A stretch of 63,000 bases of DNA, from contig CAIIXF020000535.1 of the NCBI GenBank assembly GCA_903813345.2, positions 1 to 63,000 of the forward strand, read 5' to 3'. The translations under genes and the position numbers were made by a program. The notes under the pieces were generated by a model that saw nothing but the letters and a program-made list of their open reading frames with translations, searched no databases and was not told the DNA's origin. The DNA comes from Owenia fusiformis. Taxonomy: Eukaryota; Annelida; Polychaeta; Sabellida; Oweniidae. This document shows, piece by piece, positions 21,050-31,309 of this stretch (its first letter is position 1; each line of letters opens with the position of its first letter).

Positions 21050-22450
21050 ATTTATTCCTTAATAAAATAATAAAATACAGTACATATAACTCAACAAGTG
21101 ACATCATTTCTGAAGTTTATAGCTGTACATGTTAAAGCATAATATAATGAATATTAAAAGCAAGGTACGGTCAAGGAATTATCAAACATATCAAGGTTAA
21201 GTTTTGTCTAAGAGAAAATCGAAGAGGGGGTCTTGGTGGTGGAGGTGCATCACAGATATAAATATACCAAGGTTCAGTGTCCAGTACCCAGGCTTTAAGT
21301 TATATTTGTATATCATTTTTATAAAATACATGAATATGAAAAGTGTAAAATGAAATCATGTATACAAAGCCAAAATATGTAACTTATATTTAGATTTAAG
21401 GCATGTACTCGACCTTGAATTTGTTATTTCTGAAGGGAGGCCATTCCAAATAAATGGTCCTGAAAATGAACGTATCTTTCTTCCAAAGGATTCTGTTTTA
21501 AATTGGGGCAAGGCATAGTTATACTTACATCTTGTATCATACCTATGTAGTTCAATATGCCTTGTAAATAAGTTGGGAAATATATCATGTAAATAGATGT
21601 TATTTTCATTATTTTGCCACTTAAAGAAAAATTCAGCCACATTGACTTTAAATATATCATGGATGGTTAGAAGTTCTAATTATTTAAATAATGGTGAACT
21701 ATGATCTCTATATCCACTTTGAGTAACTAATCTAGCAAATTATTTTGTATTAGATGATGTAAATTAATTTAGGTGATATTGGCGTTTCCCCAATTATATT
21801 TCTGTATGTTAAATAGGAATGAATAAGAAAATGATATATAGTCATGGAGGTTTGCATCTACTAAATGACTAATCTTGTTCAAAATACCAACTATTCTCGA
21901 TATTTTCATTTTGACTTTACTAATAAAGTCATTCCATGTAAGGTGTTGGTCAATGATCAATCCAAGAAAATTAGTATGCGTTACTCTTTCAATCTTTTTT
22001 ACCATCAATAAATATATCTAAATTCTTGGTATTTATCTTTTTTGCTTAGAAGAAAATAATATGTATTTGGTTTAATTTATTTTAAATTTATATTAAGTTT
22101 ATTGGCTACAAGCCAATCTCTAATTCGATTAAGTTCAGTATTTAAAGTATCTTTAATTTCATTTAGTTTTTTTCCACTGATTAAAATGTTTGTATCGTCA
22201 GCAAACAGAACAAAGAGAAGTGCTGGAGAGACCAGGTAGATATCGTTAATATATAATGATAAAAAATTTGGGCCCTAAAACAGATCCCTTTGGGTAACAC
22301 ATATTCGTGCGATATTTGGATAGAGGACACTTCAATCTTCATGACCAGATGTTCATCTTGTTTGATCTGTTTTACAGGACGATTTGGATCGGGGTGTTTT
22401 GAAAATGGCCAAAATTCTTACCGTACCCCTGTTTAAGTAACAGTAATTTT
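21050..22450 (-). pseudogene. Decayed jockey-like LINE, 3' portion (copy 1)
   Basis: Minus-strand remnants of a non-LTR reverse transcriptase in shifted frames. A YVLPKG...FRAPIF block corresponds to the GVPQGSVLGP motif. A thumb region reads TNFLGLIIDQHLTWND and KISRIVGILNK, and a C-terminal piece carries FIWNGLPSEI, which matches SMIWNKLPTSL of the better-preserved LINE at 26618-28452. Frameshifts and the missing catalytic core make it non-functional. Confidence 0.8.
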
Positions 22451-22507
22451 CCAAACTTAAATGTTAATATTTTTTCTCTAAAAAATGTTGATTTGCAGGT
22501 GAAATAT

Positions 22508-22935
22508 ACAGAATATCACATCATTTTGAGTGATATCATTTTTATCGCCGAGTTGATATCAAATATCAACACGAGTGAGCGAAGCGAATGAGTGTTGATG
22601 TTTGATATCTACGAGGCGATAAAATGATATCACGAGAAATTATGTGATATTGGGTTTATCCCATGATTACAATCACCTTGTGATGTTCTGATCCAATTTC
22701 CAGGACACAGGCAGACCTATTTTCTCAAAAGAAAATAAATTATCTGACCTATTTTCCAACAATATTGTGGCGCGAAATGCAAATGTGATATCACACGGAT
22801 ATGCGTGAGATAAACGATATCGCACGCATATGAGTTTGATAAACGATTTTCTGGAAAATATCACACGGATTGCAATAATATCAGAAATATCAATAGCTGT
22901 TATTGTACAGATAACACATTAATCGTGGGATAAAT
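22508..22935. mobile_element. YR transposon deletion derivative A, 428 bp
   Basis: Begins ACAGAATATCAC and ends CGTGGGATAAAT. It comprises a 140 bp palindrome (22512-22651, about 60 bp arms around AGCGAAGCG), a left body piece starting GGGTTTATCCCATGATTAC, and a right body piece from CCTATTTTCTC to the end. Both body pieces match the ends of the full unit at 26107-35576, so this is an internally deleted copy; the join lies at GCAGACC with short microhomology. A smaller hairpin lies at about 22799-22831. Confidence 0.8.
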
Positions 22936-23007
22936 ACAGAATATCACATCATTTTGAGTGATATCATGTTTATCGCCGAGTTGATATCAAATATCAACAC
23001 GAGTGAG
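22936..23007. repeat. Half palindrome at the duplication junction
   Basis: Only the left arm of the next transposon unit (ACAGAATATCAC to AACACGAGTGAG). The sequence then jumps to the start of the second segmental copy, so the duplication breakpoint lies at the centre of the 140 bp palindrome. Confidence 0.8.
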
Positions 23008-23083
23008 GCGATTATCTTTGACTATAATAATTCCTGCCGTGACTTAAAATATATTCAATATTACAAGAATAGCCTATACTTAC

Positions 23084-23166
23084 CGATTTCATTGGAGATA
23101 ATCTCTCTACTCGACCTTCACCTGTACCAAAGTTCTAGCTCTGAAATGGCGTCTGTCGAGTCTTCA
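23084..23166 (-). CDS. Duplicate of the candidate exon at 20562
   Basis: Same open segment (SREIISNEI before the GTAAGT donor), carried by the segmental duplication. One C/T difference near 23118 lies within it. If the exon is real, the host transcript could include it twice or lose one copy. Confidence 0.3.
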
Positions 23167-23569
23167 TATAACGACAAAAATAAAGAAATATATGTATGCA
23201 TACATGCTGAATGGAGAAAATAGTTTTTATTTACAAAATTGTTTAGGTCTACTCCCTATTGGATGTGAATGGCACATCTATGATCTATGATGTCAAAGTC
23301 GGCATTCGACATCCATGGAACCACATGAGTTGATTATCTTGGTAAATGTTGTTGCATTGTAAAATAAATTATGAGAGACCAACTGCGGTTTTCCATAACC
23401 AGGTGCAGTGGATTTGTACGGACCCTTGGTTGAAATATTCTAGATTTATGATGATTTTACAAATACCTTCTAAGTCAAAGAGATCTATTAATAAAGAAAT
23501 ATATAATAAGTAACAAGGGCCATCATAATATAGATCAAAATCGTATTAAATTCAATTCGATTTCAATTT

Positions 23570-24970
23570 AATGTATTCCTTAATAAAATAATAAAATACA
23601 GTACATATAACTCAACAAGTGACATCATTTCTGAAGTTTATAGCTGTACATGTTAAAGCATAATATAATGAATATTAAAAGCAAGGTACGGTCAAGGAAT
23701 TATCAAACATATCAAGGTTAAGTTTTGTCTAAGAGAAAATCGAAGAGGGGGTCTTGGTGGTGGAGGTGCATCACAGATATAAATATACCAAGGTTCAGTG
23801 TCCAGTACCCAGGCTTTAAGTTATATTTGTATATCATTTTTATAAAATACATGAATATGAAAAGTGTAAAATGAAATCATGTATACAAAGCCAAAATATG
23901 TAACTTATATTTAGATTTAAGGCATATACTCGACCTTGAATTTGTTATTTCTGAAGGGAGGCCATTCCAAATAAATGGTCCTGAAAATGATCGTATCTTT
24001 CTTCCAAAGGATTCTGTTTTAAATTGGGGCAAGGCATAGTTATACTTACATCTTGTATCATACCTATGTAGTTCAATATGCCTTGTAAATAAGTTGGGAA
24101 ATATATCATGTAAATAGATGTTATTTTCATTATTTTGCCACTTAAAGAAAAATTCAGCCACATTGACTTTAAATATATCATGGATGGTTAGAAGTTCTAA
24201 TTATTTAAATAATGGTGAACTATGATCTCTATATCCACTTTGAGTAACTAATCTAGCAAATTATTTTGTATTAGATGATGTAAATTAATTTAGGTGATAT
24301 TGGCGTTTCCCCAATTATATTTCTGTATGTTAAATAGGAATGAATAAGAGAATGATATATAGTCATGCAGGTTTGCATCTACTAAATGACTAATCTTGTT
24401 CAAAATACCAACTATTCTCGATATTTTCATTTTGACTTTACTAATATAGTCATTCCATGTAAGGTGTTGGTCAATGATCAATCCAAGAAAATTAGTATGC
24501 GTTACTCTTTCAATCTTTTTTACCATCAATAAATATATCTAAATTCTTGGTATTTATCTTTTTTGCTTAGAAGAAAATAATATGTATTTGGTTTAATTTA
24601 TATTAAATTTATATTAAGTTTATTGGCTACAAGCCAATCTCTAATTCGATTAAGTTCAGTATTTAAAGTATCTTTAATTTCATTTAGTTTTTTTCCACTG
24701 ATTAAAAATGTTTGTATTGTCAGCAAACAGAACAAAGAGAAGTGCTGGAGAGACCAGGTAGATATCGTTAATATATAATGATAAAAAATGGGGGCCCTAA
24801 AACAGATCCCTTTGGGTAACACATATTCGTGCGATATTTGGATAGAGGACACTTCAATCTTCATGACCAGATGTTCATCTTGTTTGATCTGTTTTACAGG
24901 ACGATTTGGATCGGGGTATTTTGAAAATGCCAAAATTCTTACTGTACCCCTGTTTAAGTAACAGTAATTT
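23570..24970 (-). pseudogene. Decayed jockey-like LINE (copy 2)
   Basis: Duplicate of the LINE remnant at 21050-22450, with the same frameshifts plus a few substitutions. One indel joins additional frame near 24600-24975, which ends with LNTELNRIRDWLVANKLN, the conserved stretch before the RT thumb. Confidence 0.8.
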
Positions 24971-25027
24971 TCCAAACTTAAATGTTAATATTTTTCTCTA
25001 AAAAATGTTGATTTGCAGGTGAAATAT

Positions 25028-25455
25028 ACAGAATATCACATCATTTTGAGTGATATCATTTTTATCCCCGAGTTGATATCAAATATCAACACGAGTGAGC
25101 GAAGCGAATGAGTGTTGATGTTTGATATCTACGAGGCGATAAAATGATATCACGAGAAATTATGTGATATTGGGTTTATCCCATGATTACAATCACCTTG
25201 TGATGTTCTGATCCAATTTCCAGGACACTGGCAGACCTATTTTCTCAAAAGAAAATAAATGATCTGACCTATTTTCCAACAATATTGTGGCGCGAAATGC
25301 AAATGTGATATCACACGGATATGCGTGAGATAAACGATATCACACGCATATGAGTTTGATAAACGATTTTCTGGAAAATATCACACGGATTGCAATAATA
25401 TCAGAAATATCAATAGCTGTTATTGTACAGATAACACATTAATCGTGGGATAAAT
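25028..25455. mobile_element. YR transposon deletion derivative B, 428 bp
   Basis: Copy of derivative A produced by the segmental duplication; palindrome at 25032-25171. Its right end CGTGGGATAAAT abuts the ACAGAATATC start of derivative C without any intervening base, the first of two head-to-tail junctions in this stretch. Confidence 0.8.
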
Positions 25456-26106
25456 ACAGAATATCACATAATTTTGAGTGATATCATTTTTATCGCCGAG
25501 TTGATATCAAATATCAACACGAGTGAGCGAAGCGAATGAGTGTTGATATTTGATATCTACGAGGGGATGAAATGATATCACGAGAAATTATGTGATATTG
25601 GGTTTATCCCATGATTACAATCACCGTGTGATGTTCTGATCCAATTTCCAGGACATTGGCAGACAATATAAGCTAGAAATTCGCCAATTCTTCGTCAGAC
25701 GAATTTGCACCGGCCATTTTGATTTGTACTTTACTCACTGCGCAGTAATATGCACTACATTCTGTACATGATATAGTTCGTCATAAATACCATTTTTTAA
25801 TCGTTATTAAGCAGCCTTCTAATCAAATTATATACACAATCGTAATTCAATACACCAATGAATCTTACAGAGAATACATAAACGGACCTATTTTCTCAAA
25901 AGAGAATAAATTATCTGACCTAATTTCCAACAATATTGTGGCGCGAAATGCAAATGTGATATCACACGGATATGCGTGAGATAAACGATATCACACGCAA
26001 ATGAGTTTGATAAACGATTTTCTGGAAAATATCACACGGATTTCAATAATATCAGAAATATTGATAGCTGTTATTGTACAGATAACACATTAATCGTGGG
26101 ATAAAT
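25456..26106. mobile_element. YR transposon deletion derivative C, 651 bp
   Basis: Palindrome at 25460-25599, then the left body to AATATAAGCTAG, then a join to AAATTCGCCAATTC. That join enters the 5' end of the recombinase gene of the full unit: the minus strand reads the start MAGANSSDEELANF, then 5' flank. The segment missing corresponds to about 26328-29936 of the full copy. It shares both ends with that copy, which identifies the recombinase gene as this family's cargo. Confidence 0.85.
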
Positions 26107-26441
26107 ACAGAATATCACATCATTTTGAGTGATATCATTTTTATCGTCGAGTTGATATCAAATATCAACACGAGTGAGCGAAGCGAATGAGTGTTGATAT
26201 TTGATATCTATGAGGCGATAAAATGATATCACGAGAAATTATGTGATATTGGGTTTATCCCATGATTACAATCACATTGTGATGTTCTGATCCAATTTCC
26301 AGGACATTGGCAGACAATATAAACTAGGAATTAGAATATTTGAAACACTTTATTATAACAATTAAAAGTGAATAAAATGAACATGTAAAAATTGTTTTTT
26401 TTTTGTCAGTTTTATGTCAGCAAAAGTTAATATTATTGTGA

Positions 26442-26617
26442 CTATTGTGACTGTGACGAGTCACTGCTCACTACTAGTCTCTCCCTGCGAGAGGTCTTAT
26501 TATGTGAATGCGATTGAACTGGTGGGACCATAATATTAAAAGTGCCCCCAGAAATGTTGGCATTCTGGAATAGTGATCCTAATTGGCTCCGGCTGGTAGA
26601 TGCAATAGATGAGCTAC
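26442..26617 (-). CDS. C-terminal end of the tyrosine recombinase, cut off by a LINE
   Basis: The minus strand, starting directly after the LINE poly(A), is open for about 58 codons to a TAG at 26442-26444. It contains SQLGSLFQNANISGGTFNIM. A FxxCTFNI-like tail is common at the end of animal Crypton/DUF3504 proteins. Position and strand show it is the displaced continuation of the second recombinase exon ending near 28453. Confidence 0.65.
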
Positions 26618-26619
26618 TT

Positions 26620-26650
<31 letters not shown>

Positions 26651-28452
26651 CATGTAATATAATTATGATTAAGTATTACATTTACACACTAGATACCCAT
26701 AGGGGGTATATCAGTGCATTATCATAATTTGAAAAACCATAAAGGTGTACATTTATATGAGTTGAACATGAATACATACAATTTATAATAATACATGTTA
26801 TAAAATATAAAAATATACAATTACTGCCTGCATGATAAATCCATGAGTGAAATTATAAACATTATGGATACAACAAAATGTGGAAAAATAACAATACATG
26901 CTCACAGCTTATAGCTCAATAACAATTTATCAATATTTTTTTGTAATTATGTTTAAAGGAGTGTAGAGAGGGTAGAGATTGAAGGGAAGTTGGCAATTTA
27001 TTCCATATCATTGATCCAGAGTATTGAACTGATGTCTTTGTTAAGTTTGATTTAAATCTACATGGAATTATATGTCGTATTTGTCTTGTGAGGCGAGAGT
27101 GTTTAAAATTAAAATACTGTTTGAATAGATGGGATGGAAAAAGTGCAGGCTCTTTTACAATGTTAAACATGAATTTTGCTTTTTCTAACTTGTGAATATC
27201 AAATATGGTTAAAATATGAAGTTGCTTGAATAATGGTAAACTTGCATGATATATATCTAAATTTAAAGATAATTTAACGAATTTCTTTTGAATTGCATAA
27301 ATTTTTTCTAATAAGAATTTGTTGGCATTTCCCCATATAATATTGCAATATGAAATGTGAGAATATATAAGAGAGTAATAGATATCTAGTAAAGCTGTCA
27401 AATTTAATTTATAACGTACTTTATGAAGTTTATTGTCTATTATTACACCAAGAAAATTTGTTTTTTCCACACGTTCAATGGTAATTTTATCAATCATTAA
27501 CTGATATTGTGGATCATTGAGTTTAGCTTTTGATTTGGTAAAGATCATGTAGTTAGTTTTATCAATGTTGAGTGAAAGTTTATTGTTCTTGAACCAGTTA
27601 GATATATTAATCATTTCATTATTTGCAATTTTAAATAAATTTTCTAAGTTTTCATCTTCGAGGCATATATTGGTATCATCAGCAAAAATAACTAGTTTGA
27701 AAATATCTGATACTTTAAAAAGATCGTTTATGTATAGTGTAAATAATACTGGTCCCAAGACAGAGCCTTGAGGGACTCCAAAAGTTAAGGTTTCATTCTT
27801 GTCTGAATATGTACCATCAATAAAAGTTTTTAAGGGACGATTTTTCAAGTAACTTCTGAACCAATCGTTGGCAACACCGCGAAAACCTAGCATTTCTAGT
27901 TTATTAAGTAAAATAGTATGATCAATTGTATCAAATGCCTTAGAAAGGTCTAAATATAAGCCAAGAACATGTTTATTATTATCTAAAGCAAATCGTATTT
28001 GTTCGGAAAAAGTAAGAATAGCCATATATGTAGAATGTTTTTCTTTAAAGCCAAACTGCCTCTCATGCATTAAATGATTAGTTTTAAGGAATGAAGAAAA
28101 ACGTTTATGCATTACCTTTTCCAAAAGTTTAGAAAAAACACTCAATAAAGAAATTGGTCTGTAATTCTTAAAGTGTGACTTGTCCCCTTTCTTAAAAAGT
28201 GCAATTAATTTTGTAATCTTTAATTTCTCTGGAAAAACTCCAGATTGTAGTGAAAGATTAACAATATGTGTAAAGGGAGTAACAATATTGAATCTGGCAT
28301 GTTTTATTATTATTGGCTTTATGTTGTCAAAACCAGGAGCTTTATCAGCAAGTCCCTGCATTAAAGCTAAAATTTCGTCTTCACTAACAGGATCTAGAAA
28401 TATAGAATGGTTGTTTCTTGAAATATTGGCATATGGTGAGCCATTTGAATTA
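26618..28452 (-). mobile_element. 5'-truncated jockey-like LINE
   Basis: Minus-strand insertion with a poly(A) tail (T run at about 26618-26638 on the + strand) and an open frame through most of its length. The 5' end lies at or near 28452, where the frame enters the YR exon. No clear target duplication is visible at the junctions. Its sequence is distinct from, and much less decayed than, the LINE copies at 21050 and 23570. Confidence 0.85.
26916..28452 (-). CDS. Non-LTR reverse transcriptase, C-terminal two thirds
   Basis: The frame is open upstream of the first Met to about 28452, so the protein is 5'-truncated rather than starting at 28361. RT motifs in order: KKGDKSHFKNYRPISLLS, LDLSKAFDTIDH, GVPQGSVLGPVLFTLYIND, FADDTN (catalytic Asp pair) and FLGVIID. 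The C-terminal block has IWNKLPTSL. This layout fits the jockey superfamily; the endonuclease domain and ORF1 are missing. Translation initiation would need an internal Met, so it is probably a dead insertion, although the remaining frame has no stops. Confidence 0.9.
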
Positions 28453-29998
28453 ATTTACAGACTTACTTACAGTACTTACAGACTGTATATCTGACACAGA
28501 TTTATGATGCATATTAGATTGAATTTTGCTGTATCCAGGATCAAAATTGCTTAAGGCATGGCTTGCTTCCTTGTGTTCATCGAGATCCATGTCATTATAA
28601 TTGGAAATAGATTTTAAATTCTTGTGGCCACTAGTCTGTGCAATATTTGTGTCTGCAACATTGTGTTTCTTGAGGGTTTTAATAGTGGTCTTTCTGCTGG
28701 TGTGATTTGCAATTTTGGCCCCAGGGGTACTGTTGATTCCGGCTGAAAATATAGAAATTCCGAAAATTAGATTCCTTCCAAAATTTAGATTTTTGATTGA
28801 ATTCTAAAGATACAAAGATTAGAGGATACTGTATAATAGTATTCTATAATCTAAATAAATGTTTTTTCTGGTTAAAATTATACTTATGCATCTGTCTCAT
28901 TTTGGCTTCATATTAGCCTTTGACAGATTATCGACAAACACTGTTCACTTAGTTAATAATTTGAAACTGTTTTTATGTAAAATGATGTGAAATGAAATTA
29001 CCTAGGTTGCATGCCCTTCTAATGAGAGCGCCTATGTAGTTAACACCCATGGGCTGTCGTAGAAACCAATTTCTCCCCGTCTTTTCGGCAGCATGTCGAA
29101 CTCCCAGGTAGAATGGAGAGTCTACACCATTCATATCTGCCGGTCTCATGGTTGAATATCGTTTATACACAGAAACGGGATCTCTTGGATCCATTAGATC
29201 ACCTGTTGTACTGTAAGCCTTAGGCAGAACTACACGTATGTCCCTTGTATCTGTACCTGTTCGAGTTTTCGTCTGGCGCTCATTATACTGAAGGTACTCC
29301 CTGCCATCTGCGTCTTTGTGTAGCGTTACATCTCCCCAACACATTTGTCGGCTTTCAACACCACCTCTTATGCCGAAATGGAAACAATTGTTCCAGTACA
29401 CAGAAGTTATCAATGCCACAGGATTGTCCATTGACAAAATATTTTCGCCATATAGCTTATCCATTTCTTCAGTTGTTAAGGCACGTGTGCGATTTTGCCT
29501 GTTGCCTTTACCCTGTTTCTTCAGTTGTTTTTGTTTTCCAACAACTGATTGTCTAGTCATGTAAAATACATCATCATTCTGCAAGCTTTTCCCATAGCGA
29601 CCTTGTTTTAGATAGCGGTCAACACTAGCCATCATTTGCCGTATACTTGAAGGCTCATACTCGCCTCCGTCTTTATTACGTACATTGACAAAAAAATCAG
29701 CCAAATACTCATCAAGTCTCTCAGGAGATATATCGAGAATGTCTCTGTCTTCTGCTTTCTTTCTCAGGAATTCACGAAGTATTTTCATATCGCTTGCTGT
29801 TTTTCGCAAAGTGTTTTTGTTCTTTTGATTGGCAATAAATGCATTAACATCTTCATTCCCGAATCTGTCAAACTCACTGTTATCACTGTTCTCTTGATTT
29901 TCATCGGAAACGTCAGAATTTCCCATGTGAATGTCGAAATTCGCCAATTCTTCGTCAGACGAATTTGCACCGGCCATTTTGATTTGTACTTTACTCAC
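28450..29998 (-). CDS. Tyrosine recombinase (DUF3504/Crypton type), two exons
   Basis: Exon 1 29998-29002 (332 codons plus 1 nt), donor TAG followed by GTAATT, 259 bp intron, acceptor ATTTTCAG, exon 2 28742-28450; the phase matches (997 + 293 nt). The N-terminus is acidic, then a core-binding helical region (about residues 60-140). Catalytic residues are all visible: Arg211 (GIRGGVESR), Lys244 (QTKT), His346 and Arg349 (NHTSRKT), His372 (SGHKN) and Tyr381 (SISNYN), the R-K-HxxR-H-Y set of tyrosine recombinases. Animal relatives include Crypton transposons and domesticated KIAA1958/ZMYM/QRICH1-type proteins. Start is either Met1 or Met8. The stop at 28450 results from the LINE junction; the native tail lies at 26442-26617. 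Confidence 0.85.
28743..29001 (-). other. Intron of the recombinase gene
   Basis: 259 bp, GT...AG bounded, AT-rich, with a T-rich stretch before the acceptor. Splicing it out restores the expected order of the Arg211/Lys244 half and the HxxR-H-Tyr half in one frame. Confidence 0.8.
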
Positions 29999-30345
29999 TG
30001 CGCAGTAATATGCACTACTTTTCTGTACATGATATAGTTCGTCAGAAATGCCATATTTAGTCGTTATTTAGCAGCCTTCTAATCAAATTATATACACAAT
30101 CGTAATTCAATACAGCAATGAAACTTAAAGAGAATAAATTAACGGACCTATTTTCTCAAAAGAGAATAAATTATCTGACCTAATTTCCAACAATATTGTG
30201 GCGCGAAATGCAAATGTGATATCACACAGATATGAGTGAGATAAACGATATCACACGCATATGAGTTTGATAAACGATTTTCTGGAAAATATCACACGGA
30301 TTTCAATAATATCAGAAATATCAATAGCTGTTATTGTACAGATAA

Positions 30346-30527
30346 TATGATGCTCGGATGGGCTTTGTAGAATGTTATAACCAAAGATATAAGATGAAGT
30401 TTTAATTTCTGTTTATTACATAGCCTAAACCGGAAAGCATGGAGTTTTCACTGTCTTACAAACTCAGACTGTCTTCGATGGCAAACGAAAACGAAATCAT
30501 TATATTATAATAATACATAATATGACA
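30346..30527 (-). repeat. 3' LTR, 182 bp
   Basis: Starts TATGATGCTCGG and ends AATATGACA on the + strand. A short LTR of this size is usual for mag-clade elements. Confidence 0.9.
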
Positions 30528-30545
30528 TCTCCCCTTTTAAGTTTA
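30528..30545 (-). promoter_or_regulatory. Polypurine tract
   Basis: Minus strand reads AACTTAAAAGGGGAGA directly before the 3' LTR, suitable as plus-strand primer. Confidence 0.7.
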
Positions 30546-31309
30546 AAAGACATATGTGTTGGAACATAAAAATATCTTATGTCTAAGGGACATAAACTAT
30601 AACTTGACATTTTACTTACAACATGTCATACAGTCATATGCAGTGGGAACAATAAAATCGTGAAAACACTTATTTATGATAAATTGTTACTCTGATGAAA
30701 ACAGCATGGATAACTACAGCATGCTTTAATGCTGACATGTAAACTCACACATGTGAAACATTTCAATGTTAAAATACAGAAAATAAATGATTTTACTGTG
30801 AATCTTGGAGTTAGCTTTAATAATATTGAAATTGTAAAACACCTTTGTGCAGTATGCAGTGGTTACAAATTCTGAAACATTTATACTATACAATGAAAAT
30901 GATAACATCATTTGATCACTATATCATCTGAGACTGAACTCACAAACTTGTGAGATATGCATTTAGAATAGAACATAATTGAACTCTGATATATCACACT
31001 GTATTAATAATACAGAAAATAAGTGCATCATTTGACACTGAATGGAAAAACACAATATCACCATTAAATGGCCTATACTGTCATGTAAATAATACATGTG
31101 CTACTAGAGTACTTTTTTACTTAACTATGTTCTTATATAAAACTTGAGAAACTTCATGACATCAGAATGTTCATGACATCAAAATGTTCATAACTTCATA
31201 ATGTTCATAACTTCAAAATGTTCATAACTTCGTAATGTTCATAACTTCGAAATGTTCAGAACTTCGTAATGTTCATATCTTCAAAATGTTCATAACTTCT
31301 CAATAATGT
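30546..31309. other. 3' untranslated part of the LTR element
   Basis: AT-rich, no coding frame. Its last part (from about 31150, running to 31325) is a minisatellite of about nine imperfect copies of an 18 bp unit (AATGTTCATAACTTC followed by A/G changes), overlapping the pol stop region. Confidence 0.7.

Larger units (their letters stand above)
20489..23007. repeat. Segmental tandem duplication, copy 1 (about 2.52 kb)
   Basis: Starts at ATTATCTTTGACTATAATAA and ends inside the YR-transposon palindrome at GAGTGAG. It is near-identical to 23011-25527, differing by scattered substitutions and single-base indels. The copy contains a candidate exon, a decayed LINE and one 428 bp transposon unit. 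Confidence 0.92.
23011..25527. repeat. Segmental tandem duplication, copy 2
   Basis: Second copy of 20489-23007. Small differences include A/T at the CTGAAAATGA(A/T)CG site and C/T changes near 23110. Beyond 25527 the palindrome continues into its right arm, whereas copy 1 is cut there. Confidence 0.92.

Noticed and set aside
29245-29564. Plus-strand frames of 80-100 codons
   Set aside because: Antisense shadows of the recombinase exon on the minus strand.
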